A DNA stretch of 64,000 nucleotides from Cercospora beticola (Eukaryota > Ascomycota > Dothideomycetes > Mycosphaerellales > Mycosphaerellaceae), in contig NC_088937.1 of the NCBI RefSeq assembly GCF_033473495.1, positions 3,596,001 through 3,660,000 on the forward strand. Direction: 5' to 3'. The notes below the pieces were generated by a model. It had not been told where the DNA came from, made no database searches, and saw only the letters and a list, made by a program, of their open reading frames with translations. Position 1 is the first letter of the stretch; each line of letters starts with the position of its first letter. The translations under genes were made by a program, and so were the position numbers. Below, one piece after another: positions 11,942 to 22,013 of this stretch.

Positions 11942-12268
11942 CTACAGTAGTGGCGGAAAGTGCTCTAATAGCAATTCAAAGCATGCCCTGCATTGTAACG
12001 ATCACTTCAAAGGTGTCTCTCCCGCGCTCATGATCGTGTTCGCTGTGACTGTCGTCCAGTCGCCAATTTCAGACTAGTTTCATTTGTGTGTGCATTGTGA
12101 ATGGTCACAGCAATCGGCTCAAGTGAAACGGAGAAAATCCAAATGGGAATCGAAGGCGTGGCTGTCAGCCCGTCGAAATATTCTCATATGCTATTGTCCA
12201 TCTATAGCCATCTCGCGTAGCATCATATCATGACCTCGTGTCCTGCGTAACCAGTGTTCAATCATCAT
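11942..12268. other. convergent intergenic region, terminators of flanking genes
   Basis: This lies between the 3' ends of the plus-strand transporter and the minus-strand inhibitor gene. No gene is seen; polyadenylation signals of both genes are expected here but no distinct element stands out. Confidence 0.5.
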
Positions 12269-12647
12269 CTATTGCGTTGTCACCACGCCATCCTTCTCGA
12301 CATTGATGTGCTCGTTCGAGGACAGGGAGTGGACTTTGTCGTCTGGGAACTCGGCACTGCACATCGCGTGAGCTTGATAAGATCACGGAAGATGTTGGGG
12401 TACGCACGTGAAGCCCTTGATAAGCTTGAACTCGTTCACGATCTTGCCGCCTTGGTCTTCGACGTTCTTCTTGGCCCTGAAGAGCTTGATTAGTACTTGG
12501 GAGAGGAGGAGATGGTATATGACTTGACATACGCATCGTAGTGCTGGGCGTCGGCACCCTTCTGAAGTGAGACCTGATACAGTGTCAGCTCTCACATGCT
12601 CCCCGCAGCTGTGTTGTTGTATGTCCTACGTTGATCTTGTAAGGCAT
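12269..12647 (-). CDS. Pbi2-like proteinase inhibitor I9 family protein (71 aa, four exons)
   Basis: A compact gene with exons 12647-12630, 12573-12533, 12476-12408 and 12356-12269 and introns of 56, 56 and 51 bp. All donors are GTAGGA, GTATGT or GTGCGT and all acceptors are CAG. The joined 71-aa product begins MPYKINVSLQKGADAQHYDA, continues with AKKNVEDQGGKIVNEFKLIK and ends in a Val/Thr-rich tail. Spacing and motifs (GG.IVHEF..IKG.T, then F.DD.V..L..... I..VE.D..V) match yeast Pbi2 (I2B), the cytosolic inhibitor of vacuolar proteinase B that is also a cofactor in vacuole fusion. The fold is that of subtilisin propeptides (I9). It is transcribed divergently from the Bms1 gene 324 bp away. 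Function is by homology; the structure rests on frame continuity over three small introns. Confidence 0.88.
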
Positions 12648-12971
12648 TTTGAGCTGTCTGAAGGTGGTAAATGTGCGAATTTTGGTATACAGTTTGATTG
12701 TGAATCTGAATGTATTGGAAAAGAGTCAGAGCTGAGAAAGTAGGAATGGCATCAAGGAAAGTCCAAATGGTGTAGCCTGGCCGGTGACGTTGCGAGCCAC
12801 ATGGTCTGGACCGCTTTTACCCGGTGGTCCTTGTCGATAACGAACCCCTGCTAGCGCCATGCACAGTGACCCGAGCTTCATCGAACTTTTTGGCAGACGC
12901 GAAATCTTGGCGTTCTCTTCTTGCCTCGATCCATCTGAACTACCTTACGGCGGAGCGCTGGTGTCGACGCG
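12648..12971. promoter_or_regulatory. shared divergent promoter region, inhibitor gene and Bms1 gene
   Basis: 324 bp separate the two start codons, so both promoters must lie here. No distinct factor site was recognised. The call is positional. Confidence 0.5.
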
Positions 12972-15900
12972 ATGGGTGGCGAGGAGCAGACGCATACGGC
13001 GCATCGCGCGAGCAAAGCGAAGAAGAAGCACGATACGTCCCAGCCGAACCCGAAAGCTTTCGCCTTCGCCGCTCCAGGACGACTGCAAAAACAGGCGGCG
13101 AGAAGTCACGATGTCAAGGAGAAGCGGCTGCATGTCCCGCTCGTGGACAGGCTTCCAGAGGAGGCGCCTCCGCTGGTTGTTGGAGTCGTTGGCCCGCCCG
13201 GTGTCGGCAAGACGACATTGATCAAGAGCTTGGTCAGGCGGTACACAAAGCAGGCAGTCTCTCAGCCTACGGGGCCGATCACAGTTGTCACCAGCAAGAG
13301 GCGGAGACTCACATTCATGGAGAGTCCAAGTGACAGTCTTGCATCGGCGATAGACATGGCGAAAGTGGTGGATATCGTTCTGCTCATGATCGATGGCAAC
13401 TATGGATTCGAGATGGAAACCATGGAGTTCTTGTCTGTGTTGAGCAGTACTGGTATGCCGGGTAATGTGTTCGGCATCCTCACACATCTGGACTTGTTCC
13501 GGAAGCAGGACACACTGAAAGCGCAGAAAAAGCGACTGAAACACCGATTCTGGTCGGAACTGTACCAGGGTGCAAAGCTCTTCTACCTGTCTGGTGTGAT
13601 CAATGGACGATATCCTGATCGAGAGGTTCTGAACCTGTCGCGCTTTCTGAGCGTGATGAAGAATCCTAGACCGCTGGTTTGGAGGAACTCGCATCCCTAC
13701 GCACTTGCCGATCGAATGCTGGACATCACTCCTGAGACCAAGAAGGAAGAGGATCCGAAGTGCGATCGTACGATAGCATTGTATGGCTACTTGCGAGGCA
13801 CAAACTTCCCTGCGCACGATGCTCGAGTGCACATTCCTGGAGTCGGCGACATCAATGTTGAACGCGTGGAGTCACTACCTGACCCATGTCCTACTCCGTA
13901 CTTTGAGCAAGTGAAAGAGAAGGCGGATGGGACCAAGAAGAGGAAAAGACTGGGCGAAAAGCAGAAGGTCATCTATGCGCCAATGAGCGATGTAGGCGGT
14001 GTGTTGGTAGACAAGGATGCCGTGTACATCGATGTCAAGAGCAATACATTCGATGCGAATGAGAACGAGGAAGAGCGAGGGCTGGGCGAGCAGCTGGTTG
14101 TCGGCCTGCAGGGCGAGAAGAGAAGAAGTGAAGATGACGGAATCGCACTGTTCGATGATGGGCAGCGGATAAAGAGCTTGGATGATGACGACGTCAAGGA
14201 CACTGGCCGCAAGAGCGCACGAAAAGCCACTCTATACGACAGGGTAGATGAGGACGACGACCTTGAGGATGAAGGATTTGAGAGTGGCGAGACGGACGAT
14301 GAAGCAGACTTTGAGGCGCTGCAAGAAGCGCCTGAGAAGACTGGCCGCTCGAAAAAGGACAAGGACACCGAGGTGGAGGGCGATATTGCGTTTGCAGATT
14401 CAGACAGCGATCTCGGTTCGTTGTCAGAAGTGTCCGATCAAGATCTTGAAGATGACCCAGACGTTGACGACTGTGATATGGACTCGGAGGACGAGGACGG
14501 CGAGGTCCAGTGGAAGGGCAACATGGCAGAGCGTGCCAAGGCAATGTCGGGCAAGAAGCAGCCTTACAGGATCGCATATCTGGCCAAGATGCTGTACGAC
14601 GATATGCTGAGCACAGCAGAGCTCGTGAAGAAATGGCGAAGTGAGGATGACGAGGAGGAAGATGCGGACGATGAGCAGGAGGATGGCTTCTTCAACAGGC
14701 GGAAGCCAAGTGCCGACGATGAACAAGAAGACCGCATGATTCCGAAATACGACTATGAGGACCTCGAAGAGAAGTGGACAGATGAAGACAACATGGAAGC
14801 ACTTCGCCAGCGTTTCACGGCTGTTGGCCTGGGCGGCAACAATGGGAAAGATGCAGGGGAAGATGGCGACGATGATTTCGAAGGTCTCGATGATGGAAGC
14901 GAAGGCGACGGAGAATTTGAGGACCTTGAAGCTGGTGATGCTGAAGAAGCTGCGGAGGCGCCGGAAAGCATTGAAGATGAGCGAGCAAAGAACGCTCGCA
15001 AGAAGGAAGAGCTGAAAATGCGCTTCGAAGAAGAGGATCGCGAGGGGTTCCTCAACCCCAAGAACACGAATCGAGAGGCGAACGGAGATGCCGAAGGCGA
15101 TGAGTTCGGCGAAGATGAGTGGTACGATGCACAAAAGGCAATGCTGAAGAAGCAGCAAGATCTGAACCGCAAAGAGTTCGAAGACCTGGACGAAGCAACA
15201 CGAGTGCGTGCAGAAGGCTATCGAGCTGGCACATACGCCCGCCTCATCCTGGCAGACGTACCTGTCGAGTTCGTCGAGAACTTTGATGCTCGCTTCCCTC
15301 TATTGGTCGGAGGCCTACAGCCTACCGAAGAGCGCATGGGCTTCGTGCAAGTCCGCATCAAGCGCCACAGATGGCATAAGAAGATTCTCAAGACGAACGA
15401 TCCTCTGATTTTCTCCCTCGGATGGCGCCGGTTTCAGACCACTCCGGTCTACAGCATATCAGACTCGCGAACACGCAATCGCATGCTCAAATACACTCCT
15501 GAGCACATGCACTGCTTCGGGACATTCTATGGACCACTGGCTGCACCGAACACTGGTTTCTGTTGTGTGCAATCCTTCTCAAACAAGAATCCCGGCTTCC
15601 GGATAGCAGCCACTGGTGTCGTGCTCAATGTCGACGAGAGCACTGAGATTGTGAAGAAGCTGAAGCTGACTGGGCATCCATACAAGATCTTCAAGAACAC
15701 CGCCTTCGTCAAGGACATGTTCTCTAGTGCACTCGAGATTGCCAAGTTTGAAGGTGCAGGTATCAAAACTGTATCTGGCATTCGAGGACAGATCAAGAAG
15801 GCTCTTTCCAAACCCGAAGGATGTTTCCGTGCCACGTTCGAGGACAAGGTGCTCATGTCGGACATCATCTTTTTGCGAGCGTGGTACCCTGTGCGACCAC

Positions 15901-16448
15901 ATCGCTTCTACAATCCAGTGACGAACCTGCTCGAAGGTGGCGATCCTGGCGAGTGGGAAGGCATGCGTCTGACAGGTCAAGTCCGAGCTGCTCAGAGCTT
16001 ACCCACTCCCCAACAAAAGAACAGTAAATACGTTCCGATCGAACGCCAGGAGCGACACTTCAACCCTCTGCGAGTTCCGAGAAAGCTCCAAGCAGACCTT
16101 CCATACAAGTCTCAGATTACGCAGATGAAGCCGCAGAAGAAGCAGACGTACACGCAGAAACGCGCTGTTGTTCTTGGTGGCGAGGAGAAGGTTGCAAGGA
16201 GACTGATGCAGCAAGTCATGACTTTGAGGAACGAGAAAGTGGAGAAGCGACGTGCGAAGCAGGAAGAGAGAAAAGAGGGTTATAGGAAGAAGGTTGCAGA
16301 GAGTGAAGAAAAGAGGAAAGAGAGGGAGAAGAGGGAGAGAGATGACTTTTGGAAACGTGAGGGCAAGAAGAGGAAGAACTGGGAGACGAATGGAGAGGGC
16401 GGAGGAGGTGGTGGTGGAGGGAAGTATAAGAAGAGAAAGCAGGCGTAG
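12972..16448 (+). CDS. BMS1: Bms1-type ribosome biogenesis GTPase
   Basis: Single exon, 1158 aa, starting at the first ATG. Residues 74-82 (GPPGVGKTT) are the P-loop of the Bms1/Tsr1 GTPase domain, followed by the switch-like ITVVTSKRRRLTFMESP and the ILTHLDLF strand used for guanine specificity. An AARP2CN-type segment follows around residues 230-310 (RTIALYGYLRGTNFPAHDARVHIPGVGD). The middle, about residues 370-730, is very acidic (Asp/Glu-rich), as in other Bms1 proteins. The C-terminal RIBIOP-C region contains GTYARLILADVPVEFVENF, RIKRHRWHKKILKTNDPLIF and TFYGPLAAPNTGF. A basic KR-rich tail ends in a glycine run and KKRKQA, a likely nucleolar signal. Bms1 acts in the nucleolus in the SSU processome, with Rcl1, for 40S maturation. 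Length and domain order fit the family. Confidence 0.95.
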   Translation: MGGEEQTHTAHRASKAKKKHDTSQPNPKAFAFAAPGRLQKQAARSHDVKEKRLHVPLVDRLPEEAPPLVVGVVGPPGVGKTTLIKSLVRRYTKQAVSQPTGPITVVTSKRRRLTFMESPSDSLASAIDMAKVVDIVLLMIDGNYGFEMETMEFLSVLSSTGMPGNVFGILTHLDLFRKQDTLKAQKKRLKHRFWSELYQGAKLFYLSGVINGRYPDREVLNLSRFLSVMKNPRPLVWRNSHPYALADRMLDITPETKKEEDPKCDRTIALYGYLRGTNFPAHDARVHIPGVGDINVERVESLPDPCPTPYFEQVKEKADGTKKRKRLGEKQKVIYAPMSDVGGVLVDKDAVYIDVKSNTFDANENEEERGLGEQLVVGLQGEKRRSEDDGIALFDDGQRIKSLDDDDVKDTGRKSARKATLYDRVDEDDDLEDEGFESGETDDEADFEALQEAPEKTGRSKKDKDTEVEGDIAFADSDSDLGSLSEVSDQDLEDDPDVDDCDMDSEDEDGEVQWKGNMAERAKAMSGKKQPYRIAYLAKMLYDDMLSTAELVKKWRSEDDEEEDADDEQEDGFFNRRKPSADDEQEDRMIPKYDYEDLEEKWTDEDNMEALRQRFTAVGLGGNNGKDAGEDGDDDFEGLDDGSEGDGEFEDLEAGDAEEAAEAPESIEDERAKNARKKEELKMRFEEEDREGFLNPKNTNREANGDAEGDEFGEDEWYDAQKAMLKKQQDLNRKEFEDLDEATRVRAEGYRAGTYARLILADVPVEFVENFDARFPLLVGGLQPTEERMGFVQVRIKRHRWHKKILKTNDPLIFSLGWRRFQTTPVYSISDSRTRNRMLKYTPEHMHCFGTFYGPLAAPNTGFCCVQSFSNKNPGFRIAATGVVLNVDESTEIVKKLKLTGHPYKIFKNTAFVKDMFSSALEIAKFEGAGIKTVSGIRGQIKKALSKPEGCFRATFEDKVLMSDIIFLRAWYPVRPHRFYNPVTNLLEGGDPGEWEGMRLTGQVRAAQSLPTPQQKNSKYVPIERQERHFNPLRVPRKLQADLPYKSQITQMKPQKKQTYTQKRAVVLGGEEKVARRLMQQVMTLRNEKVEKRRAKQEERKEGYRKKVAESEEKRKEREKRERDDFWKREGKKRKNWETNGEGGGGGGGGKYKKRKQA

Positions 16449-16833
16449 ATCCTGTAGTATGCTAATTGAGCGTGCTGGGACTGTGTGTCTTTTGCACCAT
16501 GTTCTTCAAATCGACTGTGCATCTTGCAGAAGCATCATCATCGAGACCCGCACAGGATCAATGGTGTTCGTTCTGTGTTTGTTCCTCGAATCATACACTG
16601 CTGCAAGACCCTTGACCCGAGTCCTACTGGTAAGACCTTGGCCCTTTCTGGGCAATGCAGTGTGCGATCCTCCATGCAGACCGCAGTCATCGCGGAGCTA
16701 GCTCCTCCAATCCTTTGATACGAACACGATCAGCCGCACATAGATCAGGAAAACCACATACCGTCGACGTACTATTTTCACAACAGCACAGCTCTCAATC
16801 TCAGCTCTCACACACAGTTAATTCCCCTTCACA
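16449..16833. other. intergenic, 385 bp, nothing supported
   Basis: This holds the Bms1 3' flank and the promoter of the alpha/beta hydrolase. No gene, repeat or RNA feature is visible. Confidence 0.5.
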
Positions 16834-17847
16834 ATGACAAACGAAAAAGTCCTCGCCATGCGCGAAGCAGTCCTCCGCGCAGAACAAGAACAAATCGCAA
16901 CTTTACCCACGTATGATACTGAATTAGAAGAATTCGATACTACAGTAGAGCTACCTTTGAATGGATCCGATGAGAAGGGAGGTGACGGTCTCCCGCTTAA
17001 AATCATACGGCGGAAGAATAATGAGGATGACAACAACAACAACAACAACAACAACACAACATCATCTCAGCGCAAAGAAAACCCTCGTCCCCTCATCCTC
17101 TTATTCCACGGCGCCTGCTACTTAGCCGGAACACCTAATATGCTTCTCCGTCCTGGACGAGAATTTGCATTAGAGCTTGATGCAGTTGTGCTGCTAGCTA
17201 CTGTACGTAAAGCGCCGGAGTTTCGTTTTCCGATACCGTTTCAAGATGGGGCATATGTGGCGCAATGGGCTGTAGAGAAGAGTTGTTCTTTTGGAGCTGA
17301 TGTTGAAAATGGTGGTGGGTTTGTGATTGGGGGGTATTCGGCTGGGGCACAGATTGCGGCTGTGGTTGCTGGGAAGAGGAGGGAATTGGGGTTGGAGAAT
17401 GTTGTTACGGGGTGCTTTTTGGGGATTCCGTTGGTTTTGGGGGAGGAGATTGTTCCGGAGGGGTTGAAGGGGGTTTGGGATGAGGCAGAGTTGATGGGGG
17501 AGGAGGAGGCGCAGATGAAGGTTGTTTTGGATGAGATGTTGGGGTATTTGGGGGCTGATGTGAGGTCGGAGTGGTTTTCGCCTTTTAATTGTGAAGATGG
17601 GCTGAAGGGGTTTCCGGCTGTGTATATGCAGGCTGGGGGGAAGGATATTTTGTGTCGGGATGCGGTGGTGTTTGAGGCGGCGTTGAAGGAGGTGGATGGG
17701 CCGGTGAAGCTGGATGTTTATTCTCAGATGGGGCATGCTGGGTATACCATATGGGCGCAGGGAAATGGCGAGCACAATCCACCGGGATTGAAGGAGGGGA
17801 CGATAGATGGGATGAGATGGCTGCTGGAGAGAGGGAAAGGTGCGTAG
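16834..17847 (+). CDS. alpha/beta hydrolase, esterase/lipase (hormone-sensitive-lipase-like) family
   Basis: Single exon, 337 aa. The strand-turn LILLFHGACY (around residue 92) takes the place of the oxyanion HGGG motif. The nucleophile elbow is GYSAG with Ser at about residue 169. The acid lies in YMQAGGKDILCRD and the catalytic His in QMGHAGYTIW, so the triad order Ser-Asp-His is complete. No signal peptide is present, so it is probably cytosolic. The preferred substrate is unknown: short-chain esters, carbamates or a polyketide intermediate are all possible. The N-terminal quarter contains an eight-asparagine run from an AAC microsatellite. The 3' half is strikingly rich in G and T on the coding strand compared with the 5' part. 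Replacement of HGGG by HGAC may alter oxyanion stabilisation. Confidence 0.85.
   Translation: MTNEKVLAMREAVLRAEQEQIATLPTYDTELEEFDTTVELPLNGSDEKGGDGLPLKIIRRKNNEDDNNNNNNNNTTSSQRKENPRPLILLFHGACYLAGTPNMLLRPGREFALELDAVVLLATVRKAPEFRFPIPFQDGAYVAQWAVEKSCSFGADVENGGGFVIGGYSAGAQIAAVVAGKRRELGLENVVTGCFLGIPLVLGEEIVPEGLKGVWDEAELMGEEEAQMKVVLDEMLGYLGADVRSEWFSPFNCEDGLKGFPAVYMQAGGKDILCRDAVVFEAALKEVDGPVKLDVYSQMGHAGYTIWAQGNGEHNPPGLKEGTIDGMRWLLERGKGA
17032..17055 (+). repeat. (AAC)8 trinucleotide microsatellite inside the hydrolase gene
   Basis: Eight perfect AAC units encode eight consecutive Asn residues in a poorly conserved N-terminal linker. It is probably length-polymorphic between strains; being a trinucleotide repeat it would not break the frame. 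Confidence 0.95.
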
Positions 17848-18960
17848 GAGAGGTTTGACAGGCGGACCCAGAAGAGCTTCCCAGATGGTGCATGCCCAAT
17901 CTGGTGATGTACCTACCAGTAACTAGAAGCGTAGTATGCACTGTTGGCCCTCAGTCGGGTCTTCTTGACCGCATGAACGCGTTGCTTCGCTTCGCTTTAT
18001 CCACGCTCAGCCCATGTTGTCGTTACCGGAGACCTGGTACGGCAGGAGCGGCCGAATATAAGCGATTGTGCATATATTGCCCAACCTCCCATCTCTTTCT
18101 CTTCATCACCCTCTGCCATCTCTTTTCCCACAGCAACGCGCTCCGGTCATGCAACTGCGCGTTTCTCCCACCGAGGCGTTGGTCATATCGACTCCGTACG
18201 CTGAGGACTGAAATCGCGACGAACGCATCTTGGAAGCGGCGCGCTGAGAACGCATGTCCTCCGAGCCGGGCGACGTGCGAAGGTCGCAATCAGCGGAGGT
18301 CGAGAGAAGACAATGCACCCGTTTCTCGGAGCAGGACTCGGCCTGAACTTGAGACATGAAGTGGTCATGCTGGTCGACGCGTACCAAACTTCGATCCCAG
18401 CAACCGGAAGGCCTGGACTAGTTACCGACCCATGTCGGCCATCCCACTTCAGCTTCCCACGAGGCTGTTGCAGTCTTCTTGTCGCATCACCAAGGACACG
18501 ATGTTGCTCGTTACACCAGCAGCAAACAAAGGAGCGTGAGATACGTTTGTCAGTCTCATCGGCACCGTGGCGGGACCGAGCAGCAGCTGCAGTTGCTGGC
18601 CTGAAGAGAGAAAGCAAGCACGAAACAGCAGCAGCACAGCTCGTCGAGCTTTGCTCGTGGCACAGGATCGCCAGACACCAGAGAGAAGCCACTGCCCCTC
18701 AATGTCTTGCTATTGGCCAGCACGGACGACCAACCTCGACGCCGACGCCACGAGGCGACCATCTGTTCCACCCGAGGGTCTTCTTTCTTGAACGCGACTT
18801 CGCTTTCTGGTAAGTGGGAGCTGTGTTCCTTCTTCACACTCGGCTTGCATCTCTCCTTTGCGTCGTGTTCTGATATTCTACTTTGTTCTCTCATCTCGGT
18901 ACACTACTCTTCAAACTGCACGGCTCGTATCGGAGCTGGATTGAAAAACAGACGCCCAGC
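17848..18960. other. intergenic, 1.1 kb, P450 promoter and 5' leader
   Basis: Overlapping short frames on both strands lack start context, introns or recognisable domains. The last ~150 bp before the P450 ATG are pyrimidine-rich (ttccttcttcacactcggc near 18829) and a GGTAAGTG at 18810 could start a 5'UTR intron. No RNA gene is visible. Confidence 0.5.
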
Positions 18961-20673
18961 ATGAGTGCTGCTGGCAGCAACCTCGTGCAAAGGGCCCTAG
19001 AATGGCGACCTTTCTCTTCTGACGTCCGGGTTTCCGCTCTTGCACAAGACTGCATCAGCTCTATACGCTGTGTCTCCGGCCTTGCCATTCTCGGTCTCAT
19101 CTTCACACTCTTCACTGGCTACATCGTCTACCAGCTACATTTCCATCCACTCGCCAAATACCCTGGACCCTTCCTCGGGAAAATCACGCAAGCCTACGAT
19201 GTCTACCATGCTTACATCGGAGACAAGCACATCTTGTTCTACCACCTGCACGCCAAATATGGTCCTGTGGTCCGCTTTGCGCCCAACTCCCTCAGCATCA
19301 ATGACCCGGCCGCACTGAAAGCCATCTACTCGCATGGGGCGAATGTGCAGAAAGCTGAGTTCTACAAATGTTTTCGTGCTGCGCCGCAGGCTATCAGTAC
19401 GCTTCTGGCCACCGAGAAGGCGCACCATGCGAGGAAGCGCAGAGTCATGGGGCAGGCTTTTTCCGATGGCGCCATGAAGGGCATGGAGCAGTACGTCTTG
19501 GGGCATGTGGAGGACTTGGTCAATCGTGTTGGAGAAGTTGTAGAGAAAGAAAATGCTGGAGAGGGTGAGAAGAATGGCAAAGGCGACTGGAGCAAACCAC
19601 TCGATATGGCCGCCTGGTGCAACTGGCTCGTATTCGACATAATGGGCGATCTGGTTTTTGGAAAGTCGTTTGGAACCCTTGGAGAGCGAGTGGAGAATCG
19701 TAGAGGAATTTTCTTACTCGGCCGCGCGGCTCGTCGTAACTACGTCGTGGCTGCTATGCCTGCTCTGCTCTACACTGGTTTGGAGAAAGTCCTACCAATT
19801 CTTCGAGGACTGTATCTTGATCGGTGCCAATATCTTGCGTTCGGCAAGAAACAAGTCATGGACGTCATGGAACGACAGAAACGCGGCGAAGGCAAAGGCC
19901 GCAAAGACATTTTCTCCTTTCTACTTACTGCGAAGGACCCTGAAACGGGCGAAGGAATGCCCATGCCTGAACTGTGGATGGAAGGGAATACATTGATTGT
20001 TGCGGGGAGTGATACTACTTCGACGACGTTGTCTGCGACCTTGTATTATCTGTTGCATAACACACATGCGTTGCGGAAGTTGGAAGCGGAAATCCTGGCT
20101 ACTTTCGACGACAGGGACGAGATTCGAATGGGTGCCAAGATGCAGAGTTGTGCATATCTGAGAGCGGTCATTGACGAGACAATGAGAATGACCCCTGCTG
20201 TCGGAGGCGCACTTCCACGAGAGGTCTTGACTGGAGGCTTGAAAATCGAGCAGATGGGCCTGGAATTTCCCGCCGGCATCGACGTCGCCGTTCCCATCTA
20301 CGCGATCCACCATCACGCAGACTTTGTCGTACGGCCTTTCGTCTTCGATCCAGAACGATGGCTCCCCGCAGCCACAGGCGCTGAACCTCATCCGCAGAAC
20401 CGCGACGCTCTCAACTCGGTCTTCAACCCTTTCTCCATTGGTCATCGAGCTTGTTTGGGAAAACCGCTGGTCTATATGGAATTGTGTATTGCTGTTGCGA
20501 GAATGGTTTTTGAGTTCGAGATGAGATTGTCGTCGGAACAGCATGTTTCTGGATTTATTGAGAGGGAGATTCAGTCCGGGAAGAGGCAGAGGTTTGAGTA
20601 TCAGTTGCAGGATTGGTTTATGAGTCGGAATGAGGGGCCTTGGGTGGAGTTTAGAAGGAGGGAGATGAGGTGA
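18961..20673 (+). CDS. cytochrome P450 monooxygenase
   Basis: Single exon, 570 aa from the ATG at 18961. An N-terminal membrane anchor (about residues 37-57, GLAILGLIFTLFTGYIVYQL) is followed by the proline-rich hinge HPLAKYPGPFLGK. The I-helix oxygen-binding motif AGSDTTS is at about 348-354, the K-helix ExxR is E406-R409 (ETMR), and the meander has FDPERWLP. The heme-binding loop is FSIGHRACLG with the ligand Cys at about 498. The protein is ER-bound and needs NADPH-P450 reductase. The hinge and meander resemble fungal secondary-metabolism P450s such as the CYP58-65/isotrichodermin-hydroxylase group, but the substrate cannot be assigned. No backbone enzyme (PKS, NRPS, terpene synthase) lies in the window. 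All catalytic motifs are intact and the length is slightly above average. Confidence 0.93.
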   Translation: MSAAGSNLVQRALEWRPFSSDVRVSALAQDCISSIRCVSGLAILGLIFTLFTGYIVYQLHFHPLAKYPGPFLGKITQAYDVYHAYIGDKHILFYHLHAKYGPVVRFAPNSLSINDPAALKAIYSHGANVQKAEFYKCFRAAPQAISTLLATEKAHHARKRRVMGQAFSDGAMKGMEQYVLGHVEDLVNRVGEVVEKENAGEGEKNGKGDWSKPLDMAAWCNWLVFDIMGDLVFGKSFGTLGERVENRRGIFLLGRAARRNYVVAAMPALLYTGLEKVLPILRGLYLDRCQYLAFGKKQVMDVMERQKRGEGKGRKDIFSFLLTAKDPETGEGMPMPELWMEGNTLIVAGSDTTSTTLSATLYYLLHNTHALRKLEAEILATFDDRDEIRMGAKMQSCAYLRAVIDETMRMTPAVGGALPREVLTGGLKIEQMGLEFPAGIDVAVPIYAIHHHADFVVRPFVFDPERWLPAATGAEPHPQNRDALNSVFNPFSIGHRACLGKPLVYMELCIAVARMVFEFEMRLSSEQHVSGFIEREIQSGKRQRFEYQLQDWFMSRNEGPWVEFRRREMR

Positions 20674-22013
20674 TGTTAGTATTTGAGCTAGACAGGTTTT
20701 GTTTGGTATGTTCTTGAGCCAATATCTGCACATCCAACGCCGAAGAATCTCGTGCGATGTACATATATGACTGACAAAATTCCAAGATCTTGCAGTTTCC
20801 ATGTGCTACAATTTGAGGTGCATATAGCAGTTCCCAGTCGTTGTTCTTCAACGATCGCTCGTGGTTCAATGGAATAATTTGTAAGTCGCAGTCCCTGGAT
20901 CTGCGCCTGAGATTGCCGTTCAGGAGGCACCGCTTGGAGTGAATGTCTACTCAGGTGGTCAGCTCTGATCAGAAGGCACTGTTCCAAACCAAGTCCGATT
21001 GTTTTGCACTTTTGCAATCTCCTTTTTGCTCCCACTCAGCAACTTGGGATGACGCCTTGTTAGTTCTGTAAGGTTCTTTTTTCAGTAAGTCACATCACAC
21101 CACACTCTCATTCCCGCATACACAGACTCATACCCTTCAAATTTCCCTTTAGGATCCAACTTCTCAGTGGTCGTTCATGGCTTAGTGGTATGTACTGCAA
21201 GTCGTTGGGAGTTTCTCGATGCTGGTGCAGGCGCTGAGTATCTGTTTGTACACTGAGTCTAAAGCGGGCTCAGGCTGCAACGACGTATCCGCGTACGGTT
21301 AGCCATGAGCGAATGTTTTGCTTCCGATTCGGTTCTTTTGATTTTGCAGTAGGCTTTTTATGAGGTGTGAGGTGTTGATGTTGGTTGCAAGTCGCAAGTA
21401 GGCTTTCGGCATGGGGAAGGGCATGAAGAAGAAAGTACGCGTCACTTGCACTTTGTGGTAAGCAAAGTTTCGTCCGATTGAAGACTCTTCAAATTTTCCA
21501 CAGCCTGAACCTGCAATATCACACCACGACTTCCCCCGATACCTCGGGCGGAGGAAAGAAGGCGGCCTCCTGCCACGAACGACAGATCGGACCTTCTTTC
21601 AGCCTTTCGAGATTATGTCAGCAACGAGGCTGCAGTCAGGTCTGTGAGGCTCCCAAAGCCAGACCTCAGGAAAATTGTGCCACCGGACGATGAGCGCCAG
21701 ATCAGATCCGTGGACGTGGCTTCCCTCATTCGACGCTGATCCCGGGAGTACATGAGTGGCTATAAGAAGGTGGCGCTGTGCATTAGCGTCGTTGCCTTCA
21801 CGCATGAGGCTGTCGCTCGCGAATGACCCGGAAACCTAGCCTTGCGAGCGTTTGACCTTGCGGAACAACTCTACAGCATCATAAAGCAAGAGACGAAGGC
21901 GGCGTTGCATGTACAAGCTCATTTGCTTTGATGTGTCTACAGTCACCTGCTCCCGCGACGTTTTTCTTTGGAGTACGAAGTCTGTCCGCATCAATGCCGA
22001 CCGAGGAGCGACC
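20674..22013. other. intergenic, 1.3 kb, no supported gene
   Basis: This lies between the P450 and the broken HET gene. Short frames (for example around 21478-21805) lack support. A TGGCTTAGTGG word at 21178 resembles a tRNA A-box, but no B-box or cloverleaf follows. Confidence 0.5.

Noticed and set aside
14248..15172. long frames antisense and in other frames inside the Bms1 gene
   Set aside because: Shadows produced by the acidic GA-rich coding strand; composition mirrors the Bms1 codons.
18883..18960. extension of the P450 upstream of ATG 18961
   Set aside because: The upstream in-frame codons have no ATG, and the added residues are not membrane-anchor-like.
21178..21260. A-box-like TGGCTTAGTGG suggesting a tRNA
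   Set aside because: No B-box, anticodon stem or acceptor pairing downstream.
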